Shown: positions 26,512 through 36,673 of the stretch, one piece after another
How positions within the stretch are numbered: the stretch's first letter is position 1
How the letters are laid out: the number at the start of each line of letters is the position of its first letter
Assembly (NCBI RefSeq): GCF_031454155.1
Contig: NZ_JAVDQG010000005.1
Span: 186,001-250,000 of the forward strand
Origin: Desmospora profundinema
GTDB taxonomy: Bacteria; Bacillota; Bacilli; Thermoactinomycetales; DSM-45169
Length of the DNA stretch: 64,000 bases
Reading direction: 5' to 3'
Notes under the pieces: generated by a model
What the model was told of the DNA's origin: nothing
Database searches by the model: none
Seen by the model: only the letters and a program-made list of their open reading frames with translations
Program-made: the position numbers and the translations under genes

Positions 26512-28197
26512 TTAATCCGTTACCGCCCCACGGGAAGCGGAAGAAACCAGCCGGGCATATTTATTCAGAACTCCCCTGTTGGCTGGCAGGGGACGTTCTT
26601 TCCAGGCCCGTTTCCGCTCTTCCCACTCCGCCTCCGGCACATCGACAGACAGGATGCGTTTTTCACTGTCGATGGTGATGGCGTCCCCATCCTGTAACAG
26701 AGCGATCGGCCCGCCCACCTGGGCTTCCGGTGCCACATGACCGATGACAAACCCGTGGGAACCGCCGGAAAAGCGGCCGTCCGTGATCAAGGCCACTTTT
26801 TCCCCTAAGCCTTTGCCAACCAGGATCCCCGTGATGGAGAGCATCTCCGGCATACCCGGTCCGCCTTTGGGTCCTTCGTACCGGATCACGACTACATCTC
26901 CCGGTTGAATCCGATCAGACAAAATCGCTTCCGTCGCCGCTTCTTCACTGTCAAACACTTTTGCCGGTCCCGTCAAACTCGTTACTTTCAGTCCGGATAC
27001 CTTGGCCACCGCTCCCTCCGGTGCCAGGTTCCCTTCCAACACCACCAAGGGGCCTGTCTTGCGGAACGGGTGATCCAGGGGACGAATCACTTGTTGCCCC
27101 TCGCGCAGGGAATCGGCCTGCTCCAGGTTTTCGGCCAATGTACGGCCGGTCACGGTCAGGCAGTCTCCATGAAGCAAGCCGGCTTTTAACAGTTCCTTCA
27201 TCACTGCCGGCACACCGCCCGCTTCATACAGGTCCTGCATCACATACTGACCGCTGGGCTTCAGATCGGCGATATGGGGAACCCGCTGCCGGATCCGTTC
27301 AAAGTCATCCATCGTCAGATCCACGTCCACGGCGTGGGCCATCGCCAGTAAATGCAAAATGGCATTAGTGGATCCGCCTAAAGCCATCACGACGGTAATC
27401 GCATTTTCAAAGGCCTTCTTGGTCATAATATCCTTGGGATAAATACCCTTTTCCAACAATCGGACCGCTGCCCGTCCAGCTTCCAGACAATCCTGAAGCT
27501 TTTCGTCGGATTCAGCCGGATGGGAAGAGCTGCCCGGCAGACTCATCCCCATCGCTTCAATGGCGGAAGCCATCGTGTTGGCGGTATACATCCCCCCGCA
27601 GGAACCCGCTCCCGGACAAGCATGGCATTCGATCTGGTGAAGCTGGTCTTGATCGATTCGACCTTTGTTGTACTGTCCCACCCCTTCAAAGGCGGAGACG
27701 ATATCGATATCCTTCCCGTCCAGCTTGCCCGGACGGATCGTACCTCCGTAGACGAAGACGGCAGGCACCTCAGTCCGGCCGATGGCAATCATACAGCCGG
27801 GCATATTTTTGTCGCAGCCGCCGATCGCTACATAAGCGTCCAAACGTTCCGCCCCGACAACGGTTTCGATGGAATCGGCGATCACTTCCCGGCTGGGAAG
27901 GGAGTAGCGCATCCCTTCATGTCCCATGGAAATCCCGTCAGAAACGGTGATGGTATTAAAAATCAACGGTGCTCCTCCCGCCTCTGCCGCACCCCGCTTG
28001 GCTTCTTCCGCCAGTTGGCGGATATGCACATTGCAAGGCGTCACTTCACTCCAGGTGCTGGCCACTCCCACCATCGGCTTTTGGAAATCCTCGTCCTTCA
28101 GCCCGACAGCACGCAGCATCGCCCGATTGGGTGCGCGGTTGCTTCCTTCACTGATCACCTTGCTGCGGATGCGCAGATCCCGGTGTGTATCTGCCAT
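26512..28197 (-). CDS. ilvD: Dihydroxy-acid dehydratase
   Basis: A 561-aa Fe-S dehydratase of valine/isoleucine (and pantothenate) synthesis. Cluster and metal sites: [33 protein letters not shown] and [12 protein letters not shown]. Start ATG 28197 behind TAGGAGG. Precedes the ilvB promoter region on the same strand. The 270-bp upstream gap holds an inverted repeat (TCTGATAA near 28289 and TTATCAGA near 28233) of unknown role. Confidence 0.97.
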   Translation of the reverse strand: MADTHRDLRIRSKVISEGSNRAPNRAMLRAVGLKDEDFQKPMVGVASTWSEVTPCNVHIRQLAEEAKRGAAEAGGAPLIFNTITVSDGISMGHEGMRYSLPSREVIADSIETVVGAERLDAYVAIGGCDKNMPGCMIAIGRTEVPAVFVYGGTIRPGKLDGKDIDIVSAFEGVGQYNKGRIDQDQLHQIECHACPGAGSCGGMYTANTMASAIEAMGMSLPGSSSHPAESDEKLQDCLEAGRAAVRLLEKGIYPKDIMTKKAFENAITVVMALGGSTNAILHLLAMAHAVDVDLTMDDFERIRQRVPHIADLKPSGQYVMQDLYEAGGVPAVMKELLKAGLLHGDCLTVTGRTLAENLEQADSLREGQQVIRPLDHPFRKTGPLVVLEGNLAPEGAVAKVSGLKVTSLTGPAKVFDSEEAATEAILSDRIQPGDVVVIRYEGPKGGPGMPEMLSITGILVGKGLGEKVALITDGRFSGGSHGFVIGHVAPEAQVGGPIALLQDGDAITIDSEKRILSVDVPEAEWEERKRAWKERPLPANRGVLNKYARLVSSASRGAVTD

Positions 28198-28467
28198 GTC
28201 TAGTCCTCCTATTCACTATGGTGCATCTGATAACATCCGTTTGTCCGTCCTCTCTCATTCTCACGGAAACTATTCATTATCAGACACCAGTAACTATATT
28301 GCATATCAGTGTGAACCAGGAGACGGAAAATTGCAAGCACTTTGTTTGATTTCGATCTCACAGGAAACCATTGTCCCTCTCTCCCCTTGACGAACGCCCC
28401 GCACCGGTCTAAGATGGATATCAATATTGTCAGAAATGAAAAAAATCCGGTAGGAGGAAAAAACCGA

Positions 28468-29439
28468 TTGCACGCTTGGGCACGGATCAGTCGTTTGGCG
28501 GAAAAAACTTTCGCCCTCTGGGTCATGCTAGCGGCGGCAGCCGCCTATCAGTTTCCCGGTTCGTTTACGCAACTGGCTAATTGGGTGACGCCCCTGTTGG
28601 GAGTCGTCATGTTTGGCATGGGCTTAACCCTGTCCTGGCAAGATTTCCAACGGATCGCCAAGCAGCCGAAATCAGTGATGGCAGGCGTTATCGCCCAATT
28701 TCTCATTATGCCGCTGGCTGCTTGGGCGATTGCCACTGTTCTGGGGTTGCCGCCCGAACTGGCGGTCGGTTTGATTTTAGTGGGTGCTTGCCCGGGAGGG
28801 ACCGCTTCCAATGTGATGGTCTATCTTTCCAGAGGAAATGTACCTCTCTCCGTCACCATGACCAGTGTTTCCACCCTGTTAGCACCACTAATCACTCCCG
28901 TGTGGTTATGGGTGTTGGCCGAATCCTGGCTGCCGGTCGAACCGGGTCCCATGGTGCTGTCCATCCTGCAAGTGATCCTCCTGCCCATCACTTTCGGCAT
29001 CATCGTTCGCCGTCTGTTTCCTTCTGCCGTTAAAAAAGCCACTTCTGTCCTGCCCCTCATCTCGGTAACCGCCATTGTGTGGATCATCGCGGTAGTGGTT
29101 GCGCTCAACGCCGACCATTTTTCCGTCACAGCCGGAGTCGCCCTGATGGCAGTGATCCTCCACAATGCTTTCGGTCTCCTTCTCGGTTATGGAGCAGCCC
29201 GCGGTTTGAAATTGAATGAAACGGACTCCCGAGCCGTCTCCTTAGAGGTAGGAATGCAAAATTCCGGTTTGGGTGTTGCGCTCGCCCTCGCTCATGTTGA
29301 GCCTGCTGCCGCATTGCCGGGTGCTCTCTTCAGCATCTGGCACAACATCTCCGGTCCTCTGCTCGCCACATGGTGGTCGCAGCGCAATCCTGCTGTACAC
29401 CGAAACCCCGTAGCGGAGAGCACCTTTTTGCATAAATAA
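28468..29439 (+). CDS. BASS-family sodium/organic acid symporter
   Basis: About 323 aa with ~10 hydrophobic segments of the bile-acid:sodium symporter fold. Signature regions GVVMFGMGLTLSWQDFQRIA, GLILVGACPGGTASNVMVYL and EVGMQNSGLGVALA (sodium-binding crossover helices) are intact. Start assigned to TTG 28468, 10 nt after AGGAGG; an in-frame ATG ~54 bp upstream is the alternative. Bacterial members transport 2-keto acids or ketopantoate (PanS type); nearness to ilv genes makes a keto-acid substrate plausible (inference). Confidence 0.88.
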   Translation: MHAWARISRLAEKTFALWVMLAAAAAYQFPGSFTQLANWVTPLLGVVMFGMGLTLSWQDFQRIAKQPKSVMAGVIAQFLIMPLAAWAIATVLGLPPELAVGLILVGACPGGTASNVMVYLSRGNVPLSVTMTSVSTLLAPLITPVWLWVLAESWLPVEPGPMVLSILQVILLPITFGIIVRRLFPSAVKKATSVLPLISVTAIVWIIAVVVALNADHFSVTAGVALMAVILHNAFGLLLGYGAARGLKLNETDSRAVSLEVGMQNSGLGVALALAHVEPAAALPGALFSIWHNISGPLLATWWSQRNPAVHRNPVAESTFLHK

Positions 29440-29465
29440 CGCTCCTCTCGTTTCAACACCAACCC

Positions 29466-29492
29466 CGGCCGGCCGTGAAGGCCGTTTTTTTG
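29466..29492 (+). terminator. Terminator of the BASS gene
   Basis: GGCC-GTGAA-GGCC stem followed by a run of seven T. Confidence 0.75.
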
Positions 29493-29501
29493 TCCCTTCA
29501 A

Positions 29502-29554
29502 TTGACAGCACTCTCTCTACTCATATAAAATTCGTATATAGAAAAGTTAACTTT
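29502..29554 (+). promoter_or_regulatory. marR-efflux promoter with MarR-type palindrome
   Basis: TTGACA at 29502-29507 and a TATAAA/TAAAAT -10 at 29524-29531. The perfect palindrome AAAGTTAACTTT (29543-29554) covers the expected start site, the position for repression by the encoded MarR protein. Confidence 0.65.
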
Positions 29555-29581
29555 ATTAAATAAAAGTCCAGGAGGGGCTTC

Positions 29582-30037
29582 ATGTCGGAACGACAACAAT
29601 TGATCGATGAGTTGGAGCAGGCTTTCCGACAAGTGTTCCGTCGGTTAAAAGATGAAATGAACCACATGCTGGGAGAAGAAATGAGCAGGGGAGAATTCTT
29701 TGTACTGCGCCATCTCCGTCATGGTCCGCAAAAAGTGTCGGTTCTGGCGGCAGAGTTTGGCGTCTCCAACAGCCATATCACCCAATTGACTGATCGATTA
29801 GTAAAAAAAGGACTGGCTCGCCGCCATCGCTCCCAAGCGGACAAACGTGTAGTGGAATTGATGCTTACAGAGGAAGGTACCGAGGTAGTGGCGACGATGG
29901 AACAAAAACGCCTCCAATACTTCCGACATAAATTCGACTCCTTCACCACGGAGGAGATGAGTACATTGCTTCGCCTGTTCCAAAAAATGAGCACCCAACA
30001 ACCACCGGAAAGAAGGGACGATCGTGGAGCACCTTGA
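29582..30037 (+). CDS. MarR-family transcriptional regulator
   Basis: A 151-aa winged-helix regulator: recognition region KVSVLAAEFGVSNSHITQLT, wing LARRHRSQADKRVVELMLTE, and a C-terminal dimer helix. Overlaps the efflux gene by 14 nt, so the two are translated together; repressor of the efflux pump and of itself is the usual role. Start ATG 29582 behind AGGAGGGG. Confidence 0.92.
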   Translation: MSERQQLIDELEQAFRQVFRRLKDEMNHMLGEEMSRGEFFVLRHLRHGPQKVSVLAAEFGVSNSHITQLTDRLVKKGLARRHRSQADKRVVELMLTEEGTEVVATMEQKRLQYFRHKFDSFTTEEMSTLLRLFQKMSTQQPPERRDDRGAP

Positions 30038-31670
30038 AATGAAGCAAAAAGTGACAATCATGGTGGCCATTATGTCATCCATGTTGTTCGCCGCCCTCAA
30101 CCAGACGATTGTGGGGACGGCCTTGCCGCGAATCGTCAGCGATCTCGGCGGCATTCAATATTTTAACTGGGTGTTCACCGTCTTTATGCTGGCATCCAGT
30201 ATCACCGCTGTTTTAGTGGGAAAGCTGTCCGATATTTACGGACGGAAACGGTTTATCCTGACCGGGCTGGGCTTGTTCATCATCGGAACATTCCTGTGCG
30301 GAACCGCCCAGGATATGATCCAGTTGATCGTGTGGCGGGGTGTGCAGGGCTTAGGCGGCGGGATGATCATGGCCACCGCTTTCAGCGCCGTGGGCGATCT
30401 GTTCTCCCCCCGCGAACGGGGACGCTGGCAAGGCTTGATGGGAGCCGTTTTCGGGCTGGCCAGTGTATTGGGTCCCACCTTGGGTGGCTACATTGTGGAC
30501 CATTTCGACTGGCATTGGGTTTTTTGGATCTTCCTCCCTGTCGGGTTTGCCGCGTTTTATTTGATTCTTCGCTTGTTTCCCCAAACGCCGTCCGGTGCGA
30601 AAAAACGGATTGATTACCTCGGATCGGTTTTGTTGGCTTTAACGATCGTCCCACTGCTCCTCGCCTTTACCTGGGCAGGGGATGCCTATCCATGGGCCTC
30701 CTGGCAGATTATCACTTTGTTCAGCTTCTCCTTGGTGTCGTTCCTGCTGTTCCTATGGGTGGAGAAAGGGGCCGAAAGCCCTGTGATGCCCTTGTACCTC
30801 TTCAAAAACAGCATTTTCAGCCTGTCCAATGTCATCAGCTTCTTTATCGGTATGGGCATGTTTGGTGCGGTTATGTATATGCCTTTCTTTATACAAGGTG
30901 TAATGGGCACCTCCGCCGCCAAATCAGGCATCATGATGATGACGATGACATTGGGCATGGTGCTTGCCAGTGCGGTCGCCGGCCACTTCATCACCAAGAC
31001 AGGCAAATACAAAAAAATAGCGTTGTTCGGTTTGTTGATCATGACCGGAGGAATGGCTCTCTTGGCCGGTATGGACGCTGAAACCTCCACGCTTACGGTC
31101 ATCCTCTATCTAATCCTTGTCGGCCTGGGATTGGGTATGGCCTTCCCCATCTTCAACCTGACGGTGCAAAATGCGGTTTCCCATCGTTATCTGGGGGTAT
31201 CCACCTCCGCCGTTCAATTGTTTCGGCAAATGGGAGGAACGATCGGTGTTGCCGTCATGGGGTCGATCATGCTGTCACGGATGAATGCTAAAGTGGAATC
31301 TACCTCTCTTCCTCCCTCGTTAGCCGATCATCCAGCCAGTGAGGGATTGGCGGACATCGATCCGCAAATCCTGCTGGCTCCAGACCAACTGGCCGCCCTC
31401 CGCGCCCCATTGCCTCCCGGCATGGAAGCGGCATTGGATTCCTTTCTGTCGGTCTTGCGCGAAAGCATGAACGCCGGATTATCCGCCGTGTTTTGGTTGG
31501 GGTGCGGCATTATGGCCCTCGCCTTCCTCTGTACCTTGTTTATAAAAGAAATCCCGCTTCGCACCAGCAATCAGGAGCCGCCGCAAGGAGAAATCGGCGG
31601 GGAAGAACCATCTTCCGGCACAGCCGGGAAAGGTCGGCACCGGACTAGAGAAGCCGAAGCACACGGTTAG
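30024..31670 (+). CDS. DHA2-family (14-TM) MFS multidrug exporter
   Basis: A 548-aa EmrB/QacA-type proton-coupled drug exporter. Motif D1 (LNQTIVGTALPRIVSDLGGI), motif A (VGKLSDIYGRKRF) and motif C (GAVFGLASVLGPTLGGYIVD) are present. A soluble loop near residues 415-465 precedes the last TM helix. The C-terminal tail is charged. Its stop codon lies within the first bases of dispersed repeat copy B, so the gene's 3' end was probably set or trimmed by the repeat. Confidence 0.92.
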   Translation: MEHLEMKQKVTIMVAIMSSMLFAALNQTIVGTALPRIVSDLGGIQYFNWVFTVFMLASSITAVLVGKLSDIYGRKRFILTGLGLFIIGTFLCGTAQDMIQLIVWRGVQGLGGGMIMATAFSAVGDLFSPRERGRWQGLMGAVFGLASVLGPTLGGYIVDHFDWHWVFWIFLPVGFAAFYLILRLFPQTPSGAKKRIDYLGSVLLALTIVPLLLAFTWAGDAYPWASWQIITLFSFSLVSFLLFLWVEKGAESPVMPLYLFKNSIFSLSNVISFFIGMGMFGAVMYMPFFIQGVMGTSAAKSGIMMMTMTLGMVLASAVAGHFITKTGKYKKIALFGLLIMTGGMALLAGMDAETSTLTVILYLILVGLGLGMAFPIFNLTVQNAVSHRYLGVSTSAVQLFRQMGGTIGVAVMGSIMLSRMNAKVESTSLPPSLADHPASEGLADIDPQILLAPDQLAALRAPLPPGMEAALDSFLSVLRESMNAGLSAVFWLGCGIMALAFLCTLFIKEIPLRTSNQEPPQGEIGGEEPSSGTAGKGRHRTREAEAHG

Positions 31671-31872
31671 GGCAATTCAATTTTCCACAAGAATGAGAGA
31701 GGGCCGGTGTGGCTTTTGGTTCGCATTGCACTCACAAAGCACAAGTCTCGCCCGGGTCACTATTGTTCCCTGGTCTCGCTATGCGCTTTTTGCAACGAAA
31801 CGAAGACAGCCCGCCAGCCCGACCCACCCACGCTCCTATACACTCTTCGTACAAATGCAACTGTAATACTAA
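31667..31872 (-). repeat. Dispersed repeat, copy B
   Basis: A 206-bp complete copy in inverted orientation. Read on the minus strand it starts TTAGTATTACAGTTGCATTT and ends GAATTGCCCTAA (31667). The core matches copies A, C and D (GTTTCGTTGCAAAAAGCGCA, GGCGAGACTTGTGCTTTGTG). Overlaps the stop codon of the upstream MFS gene. Confidence 0.88.
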
Positions 31873-31892
31873 ATGAAAACGGGATTGAAGCA

Positions 31893-31931
31893 AAAAAAGC
31901 GATCCGGCTTGGATGCCCGGATCGCTTTTTT
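31893..31931. terminator. Bidirectional terminator between repeat B and rplT
   Basis: AAAGCGATCCGG (31896-31907) pairs with CCGGATCGCTTT (31917-31928), with an A-run on one side and a T-run on the other. Confidence 0.85.
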
Positions 31932-31941
31932 CATCGAACGA

Positions 31942-31968
31942 GAAAACCCGCTTCCATCGGAAGCGGGT
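31942..31968 (-). terminator. Terminator of infC-rpmI-rplT
   Basis: CCCGCTTCC (31947-31955) pairs with GGAAGCGGG (31959-31967), followed on the minus strand by TTTTC. Confidence 0.75.
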
Positions 31969-31978
31969 GGATATAATA

Positions 31979-32338
31979 TCAGGCATTCACTTTTTGTTTG
32001 GCCAAGGTGGCCAGCTCGGCGAAAGCCTTTTCGTCGTTGATGGCCAGATCGGCCAGCATTTTGCGGTTGATGTCGACGCCTGCCTGTTTCAAACCGTACA
32101 TCAACTTGTTGTAGGACAAACCGTTGATGCGGGCAGCCGCGTTGATCCGTGTAATCCACAGCTTGCGGAAGTCGCGTTTTTTCTGGCGACGGTCGCGATA
32201 AGCGAACATCAACGACTTCATGACTTGCTGTTTAGCGGTTTTAAACAGAGCATGCTTGGAACCGAAGTAGCCACGGGCCAGCTTCAGTACTTTTTTGCGA
32301 CGACGACGAGTAACAGTCCCGCCTTTGACTCGAGCCAT
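31979..32338 (-). CDS. rplT: 50S ribosomal protein L20
   Basis: A 119-aa L20: basic N-terminal helix ([20 protein letters not shown]) and the globular domain ([20 protein letters not shown]). L20 also represses its own operon by binding the infC leader in Firmicutes. Third gene of infC-rpmI-rplT. Confidence 0.98.
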   Translation of the reverse strand: MARVKGGTVTRRRRKKVLKLARGYFGSKHALFKTAKQQVMKSLMFAYRDRRQKKRDFRKLWITRINAAARINGLSYNKLMYGLKQAGVDINRKMLADLAINDEKAFAELATLAKQKVNA

Positions 32339-32377
32339 GATCTATTCCCTCCAGACTCAAACACGTTCTTGTGTCAT

Positions 32378-32575
32378 TTACTTGTAAGCGATCAATTGTT
32401 TGGTACGTTTCACGTCACCTTTGGCCATGGTCGTGCTTTTGCGCAGTTTACGCTTGGCCTTTTTCGGTTTATGCTCCAGCATATGGTTCATAAAGGCATG
32501 GTTTCGCTTGATTTTGCCGGTGCCGGTTTTGCTGAAACGCTTGGCGGCAGCACGACGCGTCTTCATCTTCGGCAT
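32378..32575 (-). CDS. rpmI: 50S ribosomal protein L35
   Basis: A 65-aa L35: [20 protein letters not shown] start and basic body, full length. Between infC and rplT. Confidence 0.98.
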   Translation of the reverse strand: MPKMKTRRAAAKRFSKTGTGKIKRNHAFMNHMLEHKPKKAKRKLRKSTTMAKGDVKRTKQLIAYK

Positions 32576-32593
32576 GACAATCCCTCCCTGGGG

Positions 32594-33109
32594 TCACTGC
32601 TGTTTCGGTGTTAAAATCATGATCATATGGCGCCCTTCCAGCTTGGGCTGGCGCTCCACATCCCCGATGTCCTTCACTTCTTCAGCCATCCGTACCAAGA
32701 TTTTGCGGCCCAAGTCCTGGTGAGTGATCTCCCGACCGCGGAAGCGGATCGACAGTTTCACTTTGTCCCCGTTATTCAGGAACTTTTTCACGTTGCGGAG
32801 CTTGGTGTGGACATCGTGCTCTTCGATGGACGGGCTGAAGCGGATCTCTTTGACCTGGATGGTTTTTTGCTTCTTGCGGGCTTCTTTTTCCCGCTTGCTC
32901 TGTTCGTAACGATATTTCCCGTAGTCCATAATGCGGCAGACCGGCGGCTTGGCCTGCGGCGCGACGTTGACCAGGTCTAGGTCGGCTTCCTGGGCCAGAC
33001 GGAGCGCTTCGCGAAGGGGTTGGATCCCCAGCTGGTTCCCTTCCGAATCGATGAGGCGGACTTCCCGCGCACGGATCGATCCGTTGACCAGATGTTGTTC
33101 CTTGCTGAT
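32594..33109 (-). CDS. infC: Translation initiation factor IF-3 (rare ATC start)
   Basis: A 171-aa IF3. N-domain NGSIRAREVRLIDSEGNQLG, linker RYEQSKREKEARKKQKTIQV, C-domain KVKLSIRFRGREITH. No ATG, GTG or TTG fits the family N-terminus; ATC at 33109-33107 is 8 nt after GGAGGT and yields (M)SKEQHLVNGSIRAREV. Non-AUG starts such as AUU/AUC are the known self-regulatory feature of infC. Longer frames upstream would run into the L20 leader. Confidence 0.95.
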   Translation of the reverse strand: MSKEQHLVNGSIRAREVRLIDSEGNQLGIQPLREALRLAQEADLDLVNVAPQAKPPVCRIMDYGKYRYEQSKREKEARKKQKTIQVKEIRFSPSIEEHDVHTKLRNVKKFLNNGDKVKLSIRFRGREITHQDLGRKILVRMAEEVKDIGDVERQPKLEGRHMIMILTPKQQ

Positions 33110-33129
33110 AACCTGCCACCTCCAATAAT

Positions 33130-33250
33130 TTTGTAAAAAACAGGAAAGGCATGGGCAGACGCCCACACCTTTTAGATCCATCCGGAATCCATACCTGTCA
33201 ACAGCCCGTGCGTCGATCAGGTGAGAAGCGGGCGCTTCTGCTTGCTTACC
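33130..33250 (-). promoter_or_regulatory. L20 leader / infC operon attenuator
   Basis: Between the promoter and infC. A terminator stem GGTGTGGGC (about 33170) with GCCCATGCC and T-run CCTGTTTTTTAC (33130-33140), preceded by AGAAGCGCCCGCTTCT (33220-33238), a hairpin of the kind found in L20 leaders. L20 binding would favour termination. Confidence 0.7.
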
Positions 33251-33256
33251 CAAGAA

Positions 33257-33285
33257 ATTCTATCACAGCACTATGGTCTTGTCAA
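33257..33285 (-). promoter_or_regulatory. Sigma-A promoter of infC-rpmI-rplT
   Basis: TTGACA (33285-33280), 17-nt spacer, TAGAAT (33262-33257). Confidence 0.85.
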
Positions 33286-33318
33286 GAAAGGGGAAGGAGG
33301 AGGTCAGCGCTCCTGTCG

Positions 33319-35247
33319 TCATCCTTTTTGGTCGATGGTTTCCCTGATTTGAGCGATCAGATCTTCCAACTTCACCAATCCCCGGTCGCCTTTTCCGCGC
33401 TCCCGAAGGGCGACACCACCCTGTTCCCGTTCCTTTTCTCCTATCACCAACATATAGGGGATCTTCTGTAGTTGCGCCTCACGGATCTTGTATCCGATTT
33501 TTTCGCTGCGGGCGTCCAGTTCCGCCCGGATGCCGGCGGTGCGCAATTGCTCCACTACCTCCTGTGCGTAATCGTAAAACGCGTCGGTGATGGTGAGAAC
33601 CCGTGCCTGGGTAGGAGCGAGCCATACCGGTAAAGCGCCTTTATAATACTCCAACAAAAACGCGACAAACCGTTCCATCGTGCCCACAATCCCCCTGTGA
33701 ATCACAACGGGACGATGCGGCTGGCCGTCTTCACCGACGTATTCCAGTTCAAACTGGTTGGGCAAATGGAAGTCCAACTGGACGGTGGACAAGGTTTCAT
33801 CCTTGCCGAGGGCGGTTTGCACCTGGACATCCAGTTTGGGGCCGTAAAACGCCGCTTCCCCTTCCGCCTCCACATACGGAAGTCCCATGTCATCCATGGC
33901 CTCTTTCAGCATCATCTGGCTGGTTTCCCACATCTCATCGTTTTGCACATATTTCTTTTTGTCCCCGGGATCCCGGTAAGAGAGACGGAACCAGAAATCC
34001 CGGATGCCAAAATCGCGGTAGACTTCCTGGATCAGCTGGACCACCCGAGTAAACTCAGACTTGATCTGATCCGGGCGACAAAAAATATGAGCATCATTTA
34101 AGGTCATGGCCCGCACCCGCTGTAGTCCGGACAGGGCACCGGACATTTCATGCCGGTGCATCATACCCAGCTCGGCGATCCGAATAGGCAGGTGGCGGTA
34201 ACTTTTCAGTTCGTTTTTATAGACCATCATGTGGTGAGGGCAGTTCATCGGCCGCAGAACCAGCTCTTCGTTGTCCATCTTCATCGTTGGATACATATCT
34301 TCATGATAATGGTCCCAGTGTCCGGATATTTTGTACAATTCCACGTTGGCCAGGTGCGGAGTGTAAACATGGTCGTATCCGAGGCGCTCCTCTTTGTCCA
34401 CGATATAGCGCTCGATAATCCGGCGAATGGCGGCTCCGTTTGGAAGCCACAGCGGCAACCCTTGGCCCACTTCTTTAGACAGCGTGAAAATGCCTAATTC
34501 TTTCCCCAGCTTACGGTGATCCCGTTCCTTGGCTTCTTCCAGTCGCTTTAAATGCTCCTCCAACTGCGACTGTTTCGGCCAGATCGTTCCATATACCCGC
34601 TGCAGCATGGGGTTGTCCGAGTCTCCTCGCCAATAGGCCCCGGCGACGCTCAAAAGCTTAAATGCCTTCAGTTTACCCGTAGAAGGAACATGAGGACCCC
34701 GGCACAGGTCAAAAAATTCCCCTTGTTCATAGATCGAGATTTCCGCATCCTCCGGCAATTCCCGGATCAGTTCCAGCTTGTATTTGTCCCCCACCTCTTC
34801 ATAGAGGCGAATCGCTTCCTCTCGAGAAACCACCTTGCGCCGGATTAAGTGATCCTCCTTCACGATCTTCTTCATCTCTTCTTCAATCCGAGGTAAATCT
34901 TCATGGGTCAGCCGGTGGGAGAGGTCCATATCATAGTAAAACCCGTTTTCAATCACGGGACCAATCCCCAGTTTCACATCGCCGAAAAGACGCTTCACGG
35001 CTTGTGCCATCAGGTGCGCGGCACTGTGTCGGTAAACTTCCAATCCTTCCTTTTCGTCCAAAGTGAGAATCCGTACCTCCGCTCCGTCGGGAACAGATGC
35101 GGACAGATCCACCGTTTGACCGTTGACTATACCGGCCACCGCTTTTTTGGCTAGCCCTTTGCTGATCGAGACGGCTACATCGGACACATGGATCGGCTGG
35201 TCGAATTGGCGCCGGGATCCGTCGGGCAACTTAACGGCAATACTCAT
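33319..35247 (-). CDS. thrS: Threonyl-tRNA synthetase
   Basis: A 642-aa enzyme: TGS domain ([20 protein letters not shown]), editing N2 domain with HxxxH ([11 protein letters not shown]), class II catalytic core with Zn ligands ([15 protein letters not shown]; later [20 protein letters not shown]) and anticodon-binding domain ([20 protein letters not shown]). Start ATG 35247 is the family start. T-box controlled. Confidence 0.97.
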   Translation of the reverse strand: MSIAVKLPDGSRRQFDQPIHVSDVAVSISKGLAKKAVAGIVNGQTVDLSASVPDGAEVRILTLDEKEGLEVYRHSAAHLMAQAVKRLFGDVKLGIGPVIENGFYYDMDLSHRLTHEDLPRIEEEMKKIVKEDHLIRRKVVSREEAIRLYEEVGDKYKLELIRELPEDAEISIYEQGEFFDLCRGPHVPSTGKLKAFKLLSVAGAYWRGDSDNPMLQRVYGTIWPKQSQLEEHLKRLEEAKERDHRKLGKELGIFTLSKEVGQGLPLWLPNGAAIRRIIERYIVDKEERLGYDHVYTPHLANVELYKISGHWDHYHEDMYPTMKMDNEELVLRPMNCPHHMMVYKNELKSYRHLPIRIAELGMMHRHEMSGALSGLQRVRAMTLNDAHIFCRPDQIKSEFTRVVQLIQEVYRDFGIRDFWFRLSYRDPGDKKKYVQNDEMWETSQMMLKEAMDDMGLPYVEAEGEAAFYGPKLDVQVQTALGKDETLSTVQLDFHLPNQFELEYVGEDGQPHRPVVIHRGIVGTMERFVAFLLEYYKGALPVWLAPTQARVLTITDAFYDYAQEVVEQLRTAGIRAELDARSEKIGYKIREAQLQKIPYMLVIGEKEREQGGVALRERGKGDRGLVKLEDLIAQIRETIDQKG

Positions 35248-35271
35248 CTTCGCTTCACTCCTTGAAGACAA

Positions 35272-35560
35272 AATAAAAAACACCCATCCTAAGGGACGAG
35301 TGTTTGGACACGCGTGGTTCCACCCTTCTTCGATCCGGTCTGATTCCTTTTGCTCGCCGAAAATAAACCGGATCCTTTCAGGCACGGGTAACGGTGTGCA
35401 TGCCGGTAACCGATACTGCCCCAGAGGGGTTCCCGGTCACAGCTCGGAGGGGGTCATCCAGCCTGCAGAGGGCGAGGGGGCTTACAGCCGGTGACCCCCA
35501 TTCTCTGACGCCGTAACAGACAGACGCTGTCCTCGTCGATGCTGATTTCGCGAAAATTTG
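35272..35560 (-). promoter_or_regulatory. T-box leader of thrS
   Basis: T-box core AAGGGTGGAACCACGCGTG at about 35311-35330 (minus), with terminator stem ACTCGTCCCTTAGGATGGGTG then TTTTTTATTTT near 35265-35300. ACC at 35492-35490 in GGGTCACCGG is a candidate Thr specifier. Confidence 0.9.
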
Positions 35561-35566
35561 TTACTC

Positions 35567-35595
35567 ATTATACTCCGCTCAATCGATGGAGTCAA
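35567..35595 (-). promoter_or_regulatory. Sigma-A promoter of thrS
   Basis: TTGACT (35595-35590), 17-nt spacer, TATAAT (35572-35567). It overlaps the 3' end of ytxC. Confidence 0.8.
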
Positions 35596-36481
35596 GCTTC
35601 TCCATAGGAGCCGTCCGGCAAATGGGACATCCATCACACACCTGGATCCGATCTTCGAATATCTGGATCAGCGTGCGGATAATGGTTTCATCGGGATCCA
35701 CCGTATGTAAGAGAATACGATCCGGGGCCACCGTCAAAAGAGAACTGACGATCATGTCCTCCTGGGACAGGGAGTGATCCATCAGCTCTTGTACGGTGCC
35801 GTCCATTTCTGTCAAGGAAAGAGGCTCTCCGTCCGCATCCAATAGATGAAAGCGCCGTTTTCCGCAGTGAAAGAGATGAACCAATGAGACCTTCGGTTTC
35901 TGAACCGATACAAAGTAACGAAGCAGGTTGATAAACTCCTGATACTCACGGTCCAATATGTATTCATCGATGGCATGTTCCACTAGTTTCACCAGCAAAT
36001 GACGATATCGTTTCATTCGAAAGCGAAAAAAACCATCCACCGCCAGCGTCCGATGTCGTTGCAAATACCGGCTCACATGACGGGATACTTTTTGCCGCCG
36101 ATCCTGGTGGCCGGATCCCCCCTCTTCCCCTTCTTCATCCAAAATGTGACGGGCATAGGATTCAATCACTTTGGTTTCTTCCGGATTGCGGTAATCAAAC
36201 TCCTTGGAGATGATACGGCGGATCCAAGCGGGTTCATCCACCGTCAGAAAATAGTCTGCCACCGCATCCCCCAGACTGTGACGAATTCCTCGGTCTTTTG
36301 GTTTGCCGGGATGCCGATGATACAGATGAAATACCGTACGATCTCCCTGGTCCTTTTCTTCCAAGTGAAACAAAGCCCCTTTTTTCTCCAGGTTGCGAAG
36401 CTCTTCCGACAGAAATTCCCTCATGCGGGCGGCATATTCAGAACCGACCGAACCTGGAACCGAAATGTGGTAAGCAACCAT
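35579..36481 (-). CDS. ytxC: Sporulation protein YtxC homologue
   Basis: About 300 aa, upstream of thrS exactly as ytxC in B. subtilis. The middle shows ERHA-like helices and the end carries a cysteine cluster QVCDGCPICRT, possibly metal-binding. Start ATG 36481 (AGGAG 10 nt upstream) preferred over a GTG eight codons earlier. Biochemical role unknown. Confidence 0.85.
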   Translation of the reverse strand: MVAYHISVPGSVGSEYAARMREFLSEELRNLEKKGALFHLEEKDQGDRTVFHLYHRHPGKPKDRGIRHSLGDAVADYFLTVDEPAWIRRIISKEFDYRNPEETKVIESYARHILDEEGEEGGSGHQDRRQKVSRHVSRYLQRHRTLAVDGFFRFRMKRYRHLLVKLVEHAIDEYILDREYQEFINLLRYFVSVQKPKVSLVHLFHCGKRRFHLLDADGEPLSLTEMDGTVQELMDHSLSQEDMIVSSLLTVAPDRILLHTVDPDETIIRTLIQIFEDRIQVCDGCPICRTAPMEKLDSID

Positions 36482-36621
36482 ACCCGATTCTTCTCCTTTG
36501 TCCACTGTTTACCCCTAGTTTATGAACGGCAGATGGAATCCATGATTTTACGCGAGTCGTTGATTAGTTTGGGTGGACACTCCTGGTTTTATGCGAAAAC
36601 ATCAGTACCCGTCTGACATGG

Positions 36622-36653
36622 GAAAAGAAAAACCCCCCAGTCGCGGGAGGGTT
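36622..36653 (-). terminator. Terminator of the SNase gene
   Basis: AACCCTCCC pairs with GGGGGGTT around a GCGACT loop, then TTTTTCTTTT on the minus strand. Confidence 0.75.
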
Positions 36654-36673
36654 GAATCGATTGGTTTTTTGGG

